Below, piece after piece: positions 9,968 to 20,240 of a DNA stretch of 64,000 bases. The number at the start of each line of letters is the position of its first letter. The first letter of the stretch is position 1. A program made the position numbers and the translations under genes. The DNA is from Skeletonema tropicum (taxonomy: Eukaryota > Bacillariophyta > Thalassiosirophyceae > Thalassiosirales > Thalassiosiraceae), in the NCBI GenBank assembly GCA_037178625.1, contig JAWZXG010000024.1, positions 310,001 through 374,000 on the forward strand. The letters are read 5' to 3'. The notes below the pieces were generated by a model. That model was given only the letters and a program-made list of their open reading frames with translations, had not been told where the DNA came from and did not search any database.

Positions 9968-11059
9968 ATTTTATACGGTCAATTTTGTTCGTGGTTTGGT
10001 TATGCCGGTCCGTAATGGTCACATATTTAAGATATTGATTTGCGTGCGAGGAATGTCATACGCAAGCCACTCATTATTATTTATGCACTCTTCTAATTGC
10101 ATGTGGTGTTCCGTAGCATGATAGTCGATGAGTGGCTGCGCGGAAAAGTCACGGATGGCGACATGTTCTTCCTGCCAGCAGAGAAGCTGACACGTTGAAG
10201 TTAGGAGAGGAACAAGTGACGTCATATATTTGAGAATATGTAAAACGCGATCGGTATAAAGTACTGTCAAACGCGATCGGTAAATTATTTCGTCAAAAAG
10301 CCAACTCGGTTTTTGCATGATCGATGATCGTGCAGAAAAAGAGAAAAAGATGCCACCACAATGGCCTACAATGGCACCCCTAGTATGGCCGCCTATCTCA
10401 GTCCATGAGTATATTTCATAAGGTATCGATGGCCCATCCCTTAAACGACATTATGGCGATTTTTTCGCAGCAGTGTGGCGTTTCGGCTGCTGTAGGGGTG
10501 GAGATAATATCATTGCAATCCACTTCATTGAGATTTGAAATGAAAACAACCACCTTCCCTGCACCCATCGAAGATGATAAACATCTATAGGCACTACCCC
10601 TCCGCTACCCATCGCCGATGATAATATGAAGTGAGATTCTGGTTGCTCGGAATGACCATTAAAGCCCCCCCACACCTCCAAAATAAATACCAAGGACACA
10701 AGATGTGCACAAAATTGCATAAATAATTTGACACTCTAACACAACAATAAGCCTGTAGACGGCGGATCGAGCGGCTCTAAAGACCGCAACTCATCAACAT
10801 TATTATATATAAGAAGTGTCGGCTATTTATTGTCCATAATATTGCAATAGGCTGGATAAAAATAGCAACATCATAGACAGAAATGACATTTATGTAGCAT
10901 GTATTAGTCATTTATTTATGCGGTGTAGACAGTTGTAATAATAAAACCCTGCGGCTGAATAGTTGCAAAGGGTGTTGTCTGCGATATAGTTCACTGGATA
11001 TTACTATTGGTAGGGTTTGTGCAACGTGGTGGCTATGAGAGTAGCGGCTATGATGTTAG
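9968..11059. other. Mostly noncoding part of the insertion
   Basis: There is one short minus-strand ATG frame (10318-10019, 99 residues) with no recognisable domain, which I would not call a gene with confidence. Its start lies over two copies of AAACGCGATCGGT about 25 bp apart (near 10242-10280). From 10740 to 11054 the DNA is AT-rich and I see nothing in it. Bases 11055-11059 (GTTAG) are the left target duplication of the copia element. Confidence 0.4.
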
Positions 11060-11377
11060 TGTTGAAGATAAAATCCGGTCAGGGCCCAACGACGAAGACT
11101 ACCGCTCCAGCCTATTACCACCGACAAGATGCTCTATCCAGTAAACAAACGTATTACTATGTTATTACTATGTTATTCACGAAGCACTAACATAGTTGAT
11201 AAAGTAAGAGCATCCTTGGCTGTTGAGGCTCATGGTGATCATCCTCCGTATCTTGAGGTCTTCCTCCATATCTTGGCTCTTCAAGATGAGCCTTTTACTA
11301 CGTCACAGTAAGATAGTTTCTTGTTGGGTTTCTCACGTTTTGTGTTGTCTAGAGAACCCCGATTTACAGTTCCAACA
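11060..11377 (-). repeat. 3' LTR of the copia element
   Basis: 318 bp, TGTTGAAG...TTCCAACA on the plus strand, identical to 19507-19824. The pol frame runs about 97 bp into it and stops at 11281-11283. Confidence 0.95.
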
Positions 11378-14300
11378 CACTCCTGTGAGTTCACGAACTG
11401 TTGTGGTGATTGTGGAACGTTCGTGGACTCATTCCCATTCTCTCTCTCAAATCTTCTCTGTAATTTCTCATGATGGATGCCCATTAGTTCGTCCACGTCC
11501 ACAGGGCCATGTTCATCGTGTTCAATGTTCATGATGATGTTCCTGAACCGTCTGAATTTGGATCCTCCTAAGGGCTTGGTAAAGAAATCACCGATCATCT
11601 CGTCTGTGGGACAATACTCCATAGTGATTTGTCTTCTCTCCTGTACGTCTGCCACGAAGAAGTATCTAATGTTCATGTGTCTAGTGCGCTTTCCGCTCGA
11701 TCCCTTTCCATTGGTCTCAAGGAGCATGGCGCTTTGGTTATCTTGGTGTACGACTGACGGTTTCATGGGATATCCTTGTGCTTCCATGAAGTACCTGGTC
11801 CACAGGATCCCAGGCATATTGTCATGCACTGCGACTACCTCCGCCTCAGTTGAGCTTGTAGTGTTGATCTTTTGTGCGCTGGACATGCCATTCACCATTC
11901 CCTTTCCGAACGTCATGTATGCACCAGTGTGGCTTTTCATATCATCATGTACCGCGAAAGCTCCGTCGATAAACCAATGATTCTGATCAAGTCTATTCGC
12001 CTCAATCTTCAGGCGCAGGAATTTAGTTCTTCTGACGTACTTGATGACGCGTGCGAGCTTCTTATAGTCATCTTCATCTGGTTCCTGTACACGCTTGGTC
12101 AGGAATGATACAGCGGTCCGGAGGTCAGGTCTTGCGCGTTGTGATGCGAATAGTAATTGGGCTGTAACGCGGTGGAACAATGCAGCTCTTTCTTCATCAA
12201 GCTTCGGTGCATCGTCCCGTGTTTTGAATAAATGACTTGCCGCAGGAGTCGCTGCCGTACCATCCATGTCTTCAGGAAGGTCCTCCAATACTTCGTTGAG
12301 GTATTTTTCCATATTCACCATCACGCTGTTCTCGTCCGAAAAGTCGAGCGTCATGCCCAGATAATCGTGCACCTTTCCCCTTTTGACAGTTAGCTCTCCA
12401 ACTTTCCCGAATTCCTCTTTCAGGGATGACAGCACTTCATCTACAACCTTTGAATCGACGTGTGATATCTTCAGATCATCCACATGCCACACGATGGTAC
12501 ATTGTTTCTCATTTATCTCCTTGTTGGCTACGCACCAGTCGTATGGATTGACGACGAAACCTTGGTCCTTCAGGTATGATGAAAGCTTTTTCCAGAAGAG
12601 GACGGCCCCCTTCAGGGTTCCGTATAGTGCAACATTCAGTTTGCAGTATATGTGCGATTGTCCTCGGTGATTGTGGACGTATTTTTGATAATCATCCGGA
12701 GATATTTTGGCTAGGAGTTCCGCCATTCGACCATCTAGAACGACGTGTACGTCCCTGTCTTCCTTGGGCATCTTCGTTTGAATGAATGCCCCTGGAATGT
12801 CCGCCGTGGCTACGTCTCTTTTTTCGTAGGCGTCTACCATACATGTAAGCATAATACCAGCAAGCGTTGCAGTGGGTGATGATGCCTCCGCCTTGGGTAT
12901 ATATGCTCGTTGTTTTCTACCGTCTGCGCATCCTCTGCCTTTGATTCTGCCGTCTCGCTTCTCCTTCAGATACATGAGGTACTTGAGAGCCTCTGCCCTC
13001 TCCTCTTTGGTGAGTTCATACCAGTGCTTGGGTTGAAAACCCTCCATATCGTGAATCTGCTGCAGTTCCTTTTGAATGGCTTCCTCTCCTTTTTCTCCGA
13101 AAACTTTTAGTCCTTTCTTCCAGTTCATCTGCTCCGTGGTGAAGAGGTACTCTGGCTCCTGATCGATTTCACTTTCATCCCCTTGTAGTCCTTGCTTCCA
13201 TCCGAGGTGATCAGTTAAAAACATCCATTCCGCTTCACTCTGAGCAATGAGTATTTCGCTGTATCCATTGTCCTCCTCTCCATCCATGTTGAGTAGTAGG
13301 AATTGATCAATGTCTCGTGGGATCTCACCGAATGTGGCAAACATGTTGTATTCTGAGCTGAACTGATCGTTGAGGGGTGATTGCGTTGCCTTTCTTACCG
13401 CTGCGTTGCTGAACATTCTCGGATTCATCACGTGAACCCTTCCACTTGTGACGTTGACGTATTCAGATGTTGAGTAGAGGGAGTTGGGCTTTCTTGCACG
13501 TGTGCTTCTTCGCACTCCTGTGGTTTCACCTTCTTCCTGGTTGACATCTTCCGTAATTGTTTCGTCTGCCATTCCTGTTGCTTCATCATTATCCACTCCT
13601 GTTGTTTCATCATCATTTACTTCTTTGTACACTCCTGCTGTTTCGTCATCGTTTATTTCTCCTGGCTCGTCGTCGTCCACTCCTGTTGTTTCCTCATCGT
13701 CCACTCCTGCTGTTTCGACATCTGGCGCATTATTCACTCCTGCATTTGTTGTGTGGTTTATTTCATCGTTTTCATTTTCATCTGCCTCGTTGCCATAGTC
13801 GTCATCATCATCATCATCATCATCGGAATCTGCGTCGTCGTCTTCGGCAGGGTCATAATCCTCATCACTTTCATCATTATAATCCTCATCACTTTCATCA
13901 TTATCATCATTATCATCATCCACTCCTGCGGTCTCCGCCTCATCAAGCGGAAGATCGTCCTCATCACGGTCTAAGTCGGCGTATAGGGTATCGAGATCAA
14001 TATTATCACGGTTAGTAAAGGTAAGATTCCGTGCTGCCTTGGCACGGCGTGCCAGATGGTGGACCCTTGTTATGGCATCCTCAGGTAAAGGGAGGCGGGT
14101 GAAGCTGCGTCTGTTGATGACGCGTCCCGTAGATAGGCTGATGAAGTTGTACGAACCGTCCCCAGTAGGGCGGGTGGCAATAGCACCAATAGTGCGAGGG
14201 GACATGGAGTTGTCATGCTCTTCGTGGGTCTGAGCATACTCGAAGAGTTCAACCCCGCAGTGTTTGTTGTGGTCAAGCTTACGATTGAGAACAATCTCAG

Positions 14301-16512
14301 CAGGACTCTGAGTGGTGGAGATGCCCGTCGACAGAGGGAACATATTGCGCCACCAGACGGCGCTGTACACCATTTCGATTACGAAGATAGGCGGGACATG
14401 CTGGAAAGGCATAATATTGTAGGATGCACGGGTACGCTCCTTGATGGTCCGGATGTAACGCTCGATCTCGGGCACGTGCTCATCACGAGCAACCACATGA
14501 AGATGAACATGTAAGTCTGCAATGTCTCCTCGCATCGATTCAAATTGGCCATCCGCTAGCATGATTGTTACCCTGAAGCCTCGAATGGCATAAGCACTGA
14601 CAATCGCCTTGAAGTGTTTAAGGATGTGAGCGTCTTTCATTGTGTCCAGCTTACCGGCCGATCCAAACTTGATGTGTCGGCTGATAGATAACAGGAAGGG
14701 AATGCCGGTCACTTTCATTATGTCAACGGATAGGGTGACGTCACGGTAATTTGGCATGATCTGCGGTGGTAGATCAGTAATGGTGACACGAATGGGTGCC
14801 GGACGTTGTCGCACCGTCTTTCCTTTGAGGGATCCAATGTCAGGGCCCCAGATTGTCTCCGCGTTCAAGATATCCCTAGTGGTGATGGGACAGTTGGGGA
14901 TAAGATTCTCCTTCACATACCGCATGAAATCTTTTGTTGCCGGGCGACCGATGATCCGCTGGAGACTGCGAGCTTTCCGTGCATTCGCAACATCATAAGC
15001 AGAAAATTGATTTATATTATCCGCTACAGTATTGACTAAAAGACTATGCTCCTCATCCCGATCAGCAGTGTTGAAATAGTACAGCCGTCGTGATGCCTCC
15101 CTGAAATTAAGAATCTTCCCATTGTTCTTGTGAACTTGGAAGCAGTTGTTGGTAGACGAGTCGTATGTGACCCTGAACTGCTCCTTCACCCGGCTAAGCG
15201 ATAGAATGTTGGCAATCCCTTCAGGATAATACCACACCCATCCATAACCAGACAGATAACCCCTTAAATTTGTTTGCTTCACCCCTGCGTTGCATCGAAT
15301 CCTCATAGTCGTCTTCGCCGTGTAAATCTGAGACAGAAGCTTTTCATTGCAGAACACGTCGATGGAACTTTGAGAGTCTAGCAGTATCCATTCCGCAGGG
15401 ATTTCATTTCCATTCTTAGAACACGTGCTGTAGGTATCGGATTGGTGGAACATGAGCTCGTCATAATCATAGTCAATACTGCAACGAATAATATCATCAT
15501 CTGCACTTACTTCGACCGATGCATCCTCATTCTCAATCACCTCCTCATCCTCAACTTCACCACCAACTGATTGTGTCCCTTCCATGTGAAGAAGTGTACC
15601 ATCATCAGGAGGAAGGCGCTCACCATTATCATGCCACTTGGCACGGCATTCCGTCCGAGGGTGGTTGGTTCTGCCACATCGGGGGCACGGCGGCCATACT
15701 TTGTTTTTATCGTCATCGTCTCCATCGTTCACTAGGGACTCTCCATTCTGGTTAAAAGTGTGCCCAGTATCGCTAGGGACATAAGGCGCCTTTTTCGTGA
15801 CCTTCACTGATCTGAGTAGGGCGTATGCAGTGTTGAGATTCTTGGGGTACGATGACGTTCCCTTGATGTAATCTTGGCGCAGGGCATCGACAGTGGTACC
15901 ATACCGTGAGCGGTCAGCATTGACAAGGAATAGCATGGCTTCCATCCGCTCGCGTCCTTGTTTCTCGTAATCCTTCTTGGTGTCAGGGCTGAGTGAGGCC
16001 TCCTCAGTACCCTTCTCCGTGCAGATAAGTGTAACATATCGGCCCGACAAAGCATCCAATAATTTGTTCTTGCCACCAAACGCTTCGTTGCAGGCCTGGA
16101 GAGTCTCGGAGAACTTCTTGTAGTAGGTATCCAGGTGACGGTCACCCTGCTTAAAGGTGAGTAGGCTAAGGAGAGCCTGTATTAGTGCAAAGAAGGGCTC
16201 GGTGGTGGAATCACTGTTGAAGCACATGCTTTCAAGCATCTTAAGGAGTTTGATGACGTCCATGCTGGCCTTCACATCTGCAAAACCGGAATTTTCCTCC
16301 AACGTTGCCTTTGACGCTTCGTCTATCTGGCCGAGGGCGATGTGGTACATTCTCCTGAGGTGTTCGTCCAAGGTTTTCTTCTCCTTTGTGTAGATGTCGT
16401 AGTCCTTGGTAAACTTCAGCTCATCGATTTTTTTCATGGGTAGCTCATTACCCTTTTCGTCCTTCTTGACGTAGTCCGCCTCGACAGGCTCCTCCACCTC
16501 CACTTTCTTCAA
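11281..16512 (-). pseudogene. gag-pol: Copia Gag-Pol polyprotein, main part (5' end displaced by a transposon)
   Basis: More than 1700 codons, in order: rest of gag; a zinc knuckle CPRCGRTNHPRTEC (C-x2-C-x4-H-x4-C); an aspartic protease with an unusual active site, LLDSQSS instead of DTG/DSG; an integrase core with D (SVDIMKVTG), D (MLADGQFES) and E (EIERYIRTIKER); a long acidic spacer with many (T/A)GV-D/E repeats around 13500-13950; a reverse transcriptase (ATADIPGAF and WHVDDLK, an xVDD box); and a copia RNase H (WFIDGAFA, SSTEAEVVA, HQDNQSA). No clear HHCC zinc finger is seen before the integrase core. The frame stays open to an ATG at 16608, but the sequence from 16513 outward is the transposon, so that start is false; the true N-terminus is at 19477-19175. 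Pol ends inside the 3' LTR. Confidence 0.93.
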
Positions 16513-16687
16513 GTAGGGGGGAGCAAGCCCTGTGTTTTTTGGGGAGTCACGAGTGGTGCGCGCCAAGAATTTTCTCAAAATTTTTTGACCATGGCCAAAA
16601 TTGGCCATCGCCTGATTGGCGTAAGAAATAGGACCCTTTGGCAGCTTTTTCTCTGTTATTACTTGTTTTTATACTATGAAACTGTTA

Positions 16688-16720
16688 GGCCGCATAGACA
16701 GGGGTATGGTCTATGCGGCC
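16688..16720. other. Hairpin near the left end of transposon copy B
   Basis: The 12-base arms GGCCGCATAGAC and GTCTATGCGGCC are perfectly complementary around a 9-base loop. The hairpin lies subterminally, about 160 bp upstream of the gene's ATG, so it could be a transposase-binding or regulatory structure. Confidence 0.65.
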
Positions 16721-16880
16721 AAAGAGTTTGGTGGTCCAAAGTGCTAACCCGGTGGAGATTTTGCTGCCAAACCAGCCAATCTTGTCGACAAAACTCCGAT
16801 CTTCAAAAGACTCAACGCATCGGAGAGCTCGATGCTCCGAAAGCAACAAGCAGAGATCTCAGCGGTGCACAAAAGCGACA

Positions 16881-18676
16881 ATGGAAGAGAGTAATGATGA
16901 TACCGCAATGGCGGCCGGTGCCGAGGCAGCGCCAAAGCCAAAAAAGAGAAAGAGGAAGAGAACTTTTAGCCGCAAAATAAAGGGTGGTGAGCAGAAGAAA
17001 TCCAATGCACCGCATGCCCCGAACGTCCAGCGGAATCCGTCACAGCCAACAAAGGCGCCGACGTCAGATAATAAGAAGACGGATCCAAGAGTATACGATC
17101 TGAAGAGGGCAACGCAAAGGCGAGATAAACAAATAGAAGTATTGTCTGCTGATAACCAACAACTGAAAAGGAAAGTCGAGACTACCGCAAGAGAAATGCA
17201 ATCGGTTGAACGTGAGACTGCAATGAAAGTGAGCGCCATTGAGAAGGGGGCAGAGAAATTGCAGGAGAGGGCTGAAAAGAAGATGCAGCGTGCAGCAGAG
17301 GCGACGACTACAGCTAATGTCAAAATGGCCGCCGCAACAAAAGCAGCTACTGACGCAAAAGAGATGAAGAAGGAGGCTTCAAAAGAGAAGACTATCGCAA
17401 CAAAGGAGAGGAAGCAAATCAATAACAATAAATTAGCAGTTGCAAACAAGTCAAACAAACAGTTAGCAGCAAAAGATGAGTTGATAGCGGCAAAAGATGA
17501 GGTGATACGTGAACTGAAGGAGAAATTGAGGGCATCACAGAAGGCTGTCAAGGAAGCAGAGGCGAGGGAAGCAAAGGAAATAGCAGCGCGGAAAGAAGTG
17601 GAGAATTCACTAGAGGATATGGAAGCAAAGTTGGCGAGGATGGAGGCAATGTTGCAGGAACAACTTGCAGCAGGACGAATAGTTATCAAGAAAGAATCTA
17701 TGAAGGGAACAGGATTTAAGAGATGGTCGGAAAAGATTGTCCAACTCATCATGGAGTATTTGGTATGTGTTGTTCAAAATGTTTATTATTATTATGTACT
17801 TGATTCAACTAATCAAAACACTGCTGCATTATTATTATTACACAATAGGTTGCCGGAGGCTCTCCAACAGCGTTTAGCAAGATACTGCTGGCATTCCTTA
17901 AAATAATGCAACCTGAATCTACCGTTGAAGAACTGCCAAGCATTTGGTTCATCCGTCGAATGAGAACAGTTCTCGCCATTGTTTGCCAGCTAATGTCGGC
18001 GTACCGTGCTGCCAAGGCGGAGCGGTGGGGTCAGCTCAATTGTGATGAAACAAAGCGCCATCAAACAGAATACCTCAATCTGATTTTGAGTTGTGTAGAA
18101 GAGTCATGTGAGGGGATGCCAGCTGAGTACAAACCAATTTTAATGTCTGCGTGCATTCTTCCCGAAGACGGAACATCAGTGGCACAGCGTGATGCCATTG
18201 TATCTTTCCTTGATGAGATGAATACTTGGTTGGACGAATGGGCAACCCTTACAGAGGAGAAGTTTCCGGGGTTTACGCATGACATCATCAGAAATGGTCT
18301 TACACTCTCCAAGCTTGTTCAGGGCGGTCTTGTTACACAGGACACTTGCAATGGCGCAAGCAAGGGGTCCGACCTCATTGTAAATGAGATCAAACTTTCG
18401 GCCGCAGCTGCTGGTATTTCGGAAGATCAATGGCTCGTCATCAAGACACACTGCCATCACCATCTTCGTAACATTTGGTGGAAGTGGATGGAGGACAGTC
18501 TCTCGAAGTACCTCCGCGACGCTTTGGAAGGATCACTAGAAGAAATTGATCCAAGGATGAGAATTAGCACCAAGATTTCTGATATTATTCGAGCAGTTGA
18601 TAAAGCATTTAGTCTCCCAGCAAACTACCCAAAAGGAAATGGTAAAGAATTCCGAACCTCGTTTGCAAGAAGTTAA
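16881..18676 (+). CDS. Predicted two-exon transposon protein: coiled coil plus possible transposase core (3' truncated)
   Basis: Exon 1 is 16881-17762 (ATG in context GACAATGG). The 86-bp intron, 17763-17848, has GTATGT at its start and ACAATAG at its end, and its T-rich interior holds no conserved coding. Exon 2 is 17849-18676, and the join is in phase 0. The protein is about 569 residues. Residues 15-30 are strongly basic (KPKKRKRKR, a likely nuclear signal), and residues 80-280 form a long Lys/Glu/Ala-rich coiled coil. The second exon is globular, with DTCNGASKG and THCHHHLRNIWW motifs that suggest a catalytic domain of the transposase; this is inference from context. From about 18653 the frame runs out of phase into the element's 3' end, so the natural C-terminus is missing. 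Confidence 0.55.
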
Positions 18677-19174
18677 GCTGCTGCCAAGCTTTTGGATCAA
18701 GGCTAAGCAAGGCGGATGGAGATTAGCTAAAGAGGAGGTGGAGATGGAGCGTGCGCAACCTTGAGTACCAATGTTAAAGTAGGGGGGGAGTAATGTATTC
18801 GTAGTAGAAAGAAGTGTGTAACTCAAGTTCTACTAAGTGATAATTAATCCAGTAGTTCGATACACGTAGCTTGCAGAGCCTAATAGAGATTAAAAGAGGA
18901 GGTGGAGATGGAGTGCGCAACCTTGAGTACCAATTCCTACATAGAATAAATTGCGGGAGCGAAATTTGGCGCCATCCATCACTTTCAATTCATGACTCAA
19001 TGGCCAAAAATGTGCTCCTATGTAGTGCCAAAATGGGTATGAAGAAATGGAACAAATAGCACGAAACTTTGGATATATCTACATTGGATATATATGAATT
19101 CATGTATGCAATAGTATTTGGTATAAAACCTATTTGAAAATTCATCATTCTGGGCTTGCTCCCCCCTACTTCAA

Positions 19175-19389
19175 GTTTTCTATTGACTGCGCAACCAGAC
19201 TGCCGAGATTTTCCGCGGCATGCGTGCTGAGACTTTGACGGAAGTCGGTGAACTGTGTGACCGTATCGGAGGGCGGTCCGCCACTGGTGATGGTTCCGAG
19301 CGATTTGTTGTGGCCGGTGAAGTTGCTTTTGCCATAGCTGGTCTGGTGGTGTTTATTACCCTTTTTCTTTCTATTCCTGCCACCTTGCC

Positions 19390-19423
<34 letters not shown>

Positions 19424-19477
19424 ACTGCTGGTGTCGGGCTTAACATCCCCACCCTCGGTGGGAGATTCGGTTCCCAT
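19175..19477 (-). pseudogene. gag: Copia Gag N-terminus, cut off by the transposon
   Basis: It starts at ATG 19477, about 30 bp inside the 5' LTR end, and reads leftward. It has an Asn run (11 residues, encoded by a GTT repeat on the plus strand), then a basic stretch (GGRNRKKKGNKHH), and ends SIENLK exactly at the transposon junction, where the next codon is a TAG supplied by the transposon end. The frame continues on the far side of the transposon at 16512 (KVEVEEP), showing that one gene was split. Confidence 0.8.
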
Positions 19478-19491
19478 TCTGACAACCTGTG

Positions 19492-19506
19492 ACTTTATCA
19501 ACTATG
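19492..19506 (-). promoter_or_regulatory. Copia primer-binding site, complementary to its own LTR
   Basis: CATAGTTGATAAAGT directly follows the LTR's terminal CA. It does not begin TGG and shows no obvious tRNA 3'-end match. It pairs 15/15 with 19652-19638, and one further base of pairing extends into the LTR end. Confidence 0.55.
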
Positions 19507-19824
19507 TGTTGAAGATAAAATCCGGTCAGGGCCCAACGACGAAGACTACCGCTCCAGCCTATTACCACCGACAAGATGCTCTATCCAGTAAACAAACGTA
19601 TTACTATGTTATTACTATGTTATTCACGAAGCACTAACATAGTTGATAAAGTAAGAGCATCCTTGGCTGTTGAGGCTCATGGTGATCATCCTCCGTATCT
19701 TGAGGTCTTCCTCCATATCTTGGCTCTTCAAGATGAGCCTTTTACTACGTCACAGTAAGATAGTTTCTTGTTGGGTTTCTCACGTTTTGTGTTGTCTAGA
19801 GAACCCCGATTTACAGTTCCAACA
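19507..19824 (-). repeat. 5' LTR of the copia element
   Basis: Identical to 11060-11377. On the element strand it begins TGTTGGAACT and ends TTCAACA. It contains the proposed self-primer sequence at 19652-19638. Confidence 0.95.
19638..19652 (-). promoter_or_regulatory. Candidate transcription start and self-primer in the copia LTR
   Basis: On the element strand this reads ACTTTATCAACTATG and is preceded by CTCTT, so its first A lies in TTACTTT, a full match to the initiator consensus YYANWYY. It is the exact reverse complement of the 15 bases next to the LTR (19506-19492). An RNA starting here could fold back and prime its own reverse transcription. No TATA box is seen. The start site is a prediction. 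Confidence 0.5.
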
Positions 19825-19829
19825 GTTAG

Positions 19830-20240
19830 ATACTGACTGTCGAACGAAAAAACATGCATGCATGCAGTTGTGCTCGGAAAGCGCGCTGCACTTTTTTGTT
19901 AGCTGCTATCAAAATCTTATGCATCTACGATGCAATTTTGCTTGGAACGGCTCTAAGTAAGTAAGTGAGTATGTACTATAAAACGTTTCTGTTATAAGAA
20001 TGTTATTAAACAAGCATTGCAGAGCAACTTTATAGACGGATACATTGCAAAAAAAAATCCAACACGAAATCCACAGAATAATTTTGTCATCATGACACAT
20101 TTATGTTACAACAACAAGCATTGCAGAGCAAATTTATAGACGGGTACATTGCACAAAAAAAAAACAGGCCCCGAGGGCCCGCGCCGCACTACACACCATA
20201 CACAACATGCAGTCACAAATCGCCGCGCGCACCATTTCAT
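19830..20240. other. Right end of the unclassified insertion
   Basis: No gene. It holds two direct copies of a roughly 50-bp sequence (20009-20058 and 20113-20162) built around CAAGCATTGCAGAGCAA and ending in A-runs. The 13-bp GC-rich inverted repeat (20167-20179) follows, then 61 bp that match neither the gypsy pol frame nor the left end of the insertion. Confidence 0.5.

Larger units (their letters stand above)
16513..19169 (+). mobile_element. TIR DNA transposon, copy B (complete ends)
   Basis: The ends are GTAGGGGGGAGCAAGCCC (16513-16530) and its exact reverse complement (19152-19169). The flanks carry a target duplication: TTCAA (5 bp) if the outer G/C belongs to the element, or CTTCAAG (7 bp) if it does not. 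It is inserted in the copia gag gene. It holds one predicted spliced gene (16881-18676), and its last 517 bp match the end of copy A. The abrupt start of that match, inside a coding frame and out of phase, suggests copy B is a deletion derivative of a longer element. The superfamily is unassigned. Confidence 0.9.
11060..19824 (-). mobile_element. Ty1/copia LTR retrotransposon, complete, split by a TIR transposon
   Basis: 318-bp LTRs, identical by eye, lie at 11060-11377 and 19507-19824 and are flanked by the direct repeat GTTAG (11055-11059 and 19825-19829). The element reads on the minus strand. One long Gag-Pol frame has the copia order gag-PR-IN-RT-RH. It is interrupted in gag by the DNA transposon at 16513-19169. 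Removing that transposon and one copy of its target duplication restores a single open frame across the junction. Without the transposon the element is about 6.1 kb. It sits inside the 5921-20240 insertion. Confidence 0.95.
5921..20240. mobile_element. Unclassified 5.5-kb insertion in gypsy pol, itself split by a copia element
   Basis: The DNA between the two halves of gypsy RNase H. Without the nested copia element it is about 5.55 kb. A 13-bp GC-rich inverted repeat, GGCCCTCGGGGCC, lies at its extreme left (5922-5934) and in reverse at 20167-20179, about 60 bp inside the right junction. It carries minus-strand helicase 3' ends and a spliced minus-strand gene. Flanking ATTTAT/ATTTCAT may be a mutated target duplication. 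Off-centre inverted repeats plus a Pif1-type helicase would fit a Helitron2/Helentron relative, but no Rep domain is seen, so the class is open. Confidence 0.55.

Noticed and set aside
13557..14015. Plus-strand open frames rich in His, Leu and Ile
   Set aside because: They are antisense shadows of the acidic triplet-repeat spacer of the copia polyprotein.
16513..16608. ATG at 16608 as the start of the copia polyprotein
   Set aside because: It lies within the end of the inserted DNA transposon; the real gag start is on the far side, at 19477.
16859..17752. 297-residue minus-strand open frame
   Set aside because: It is the antisense shadow of the Lys/Glu/Ala-rich coiled-coil exon, full of Ser/Ala/Phe, and has no domain.
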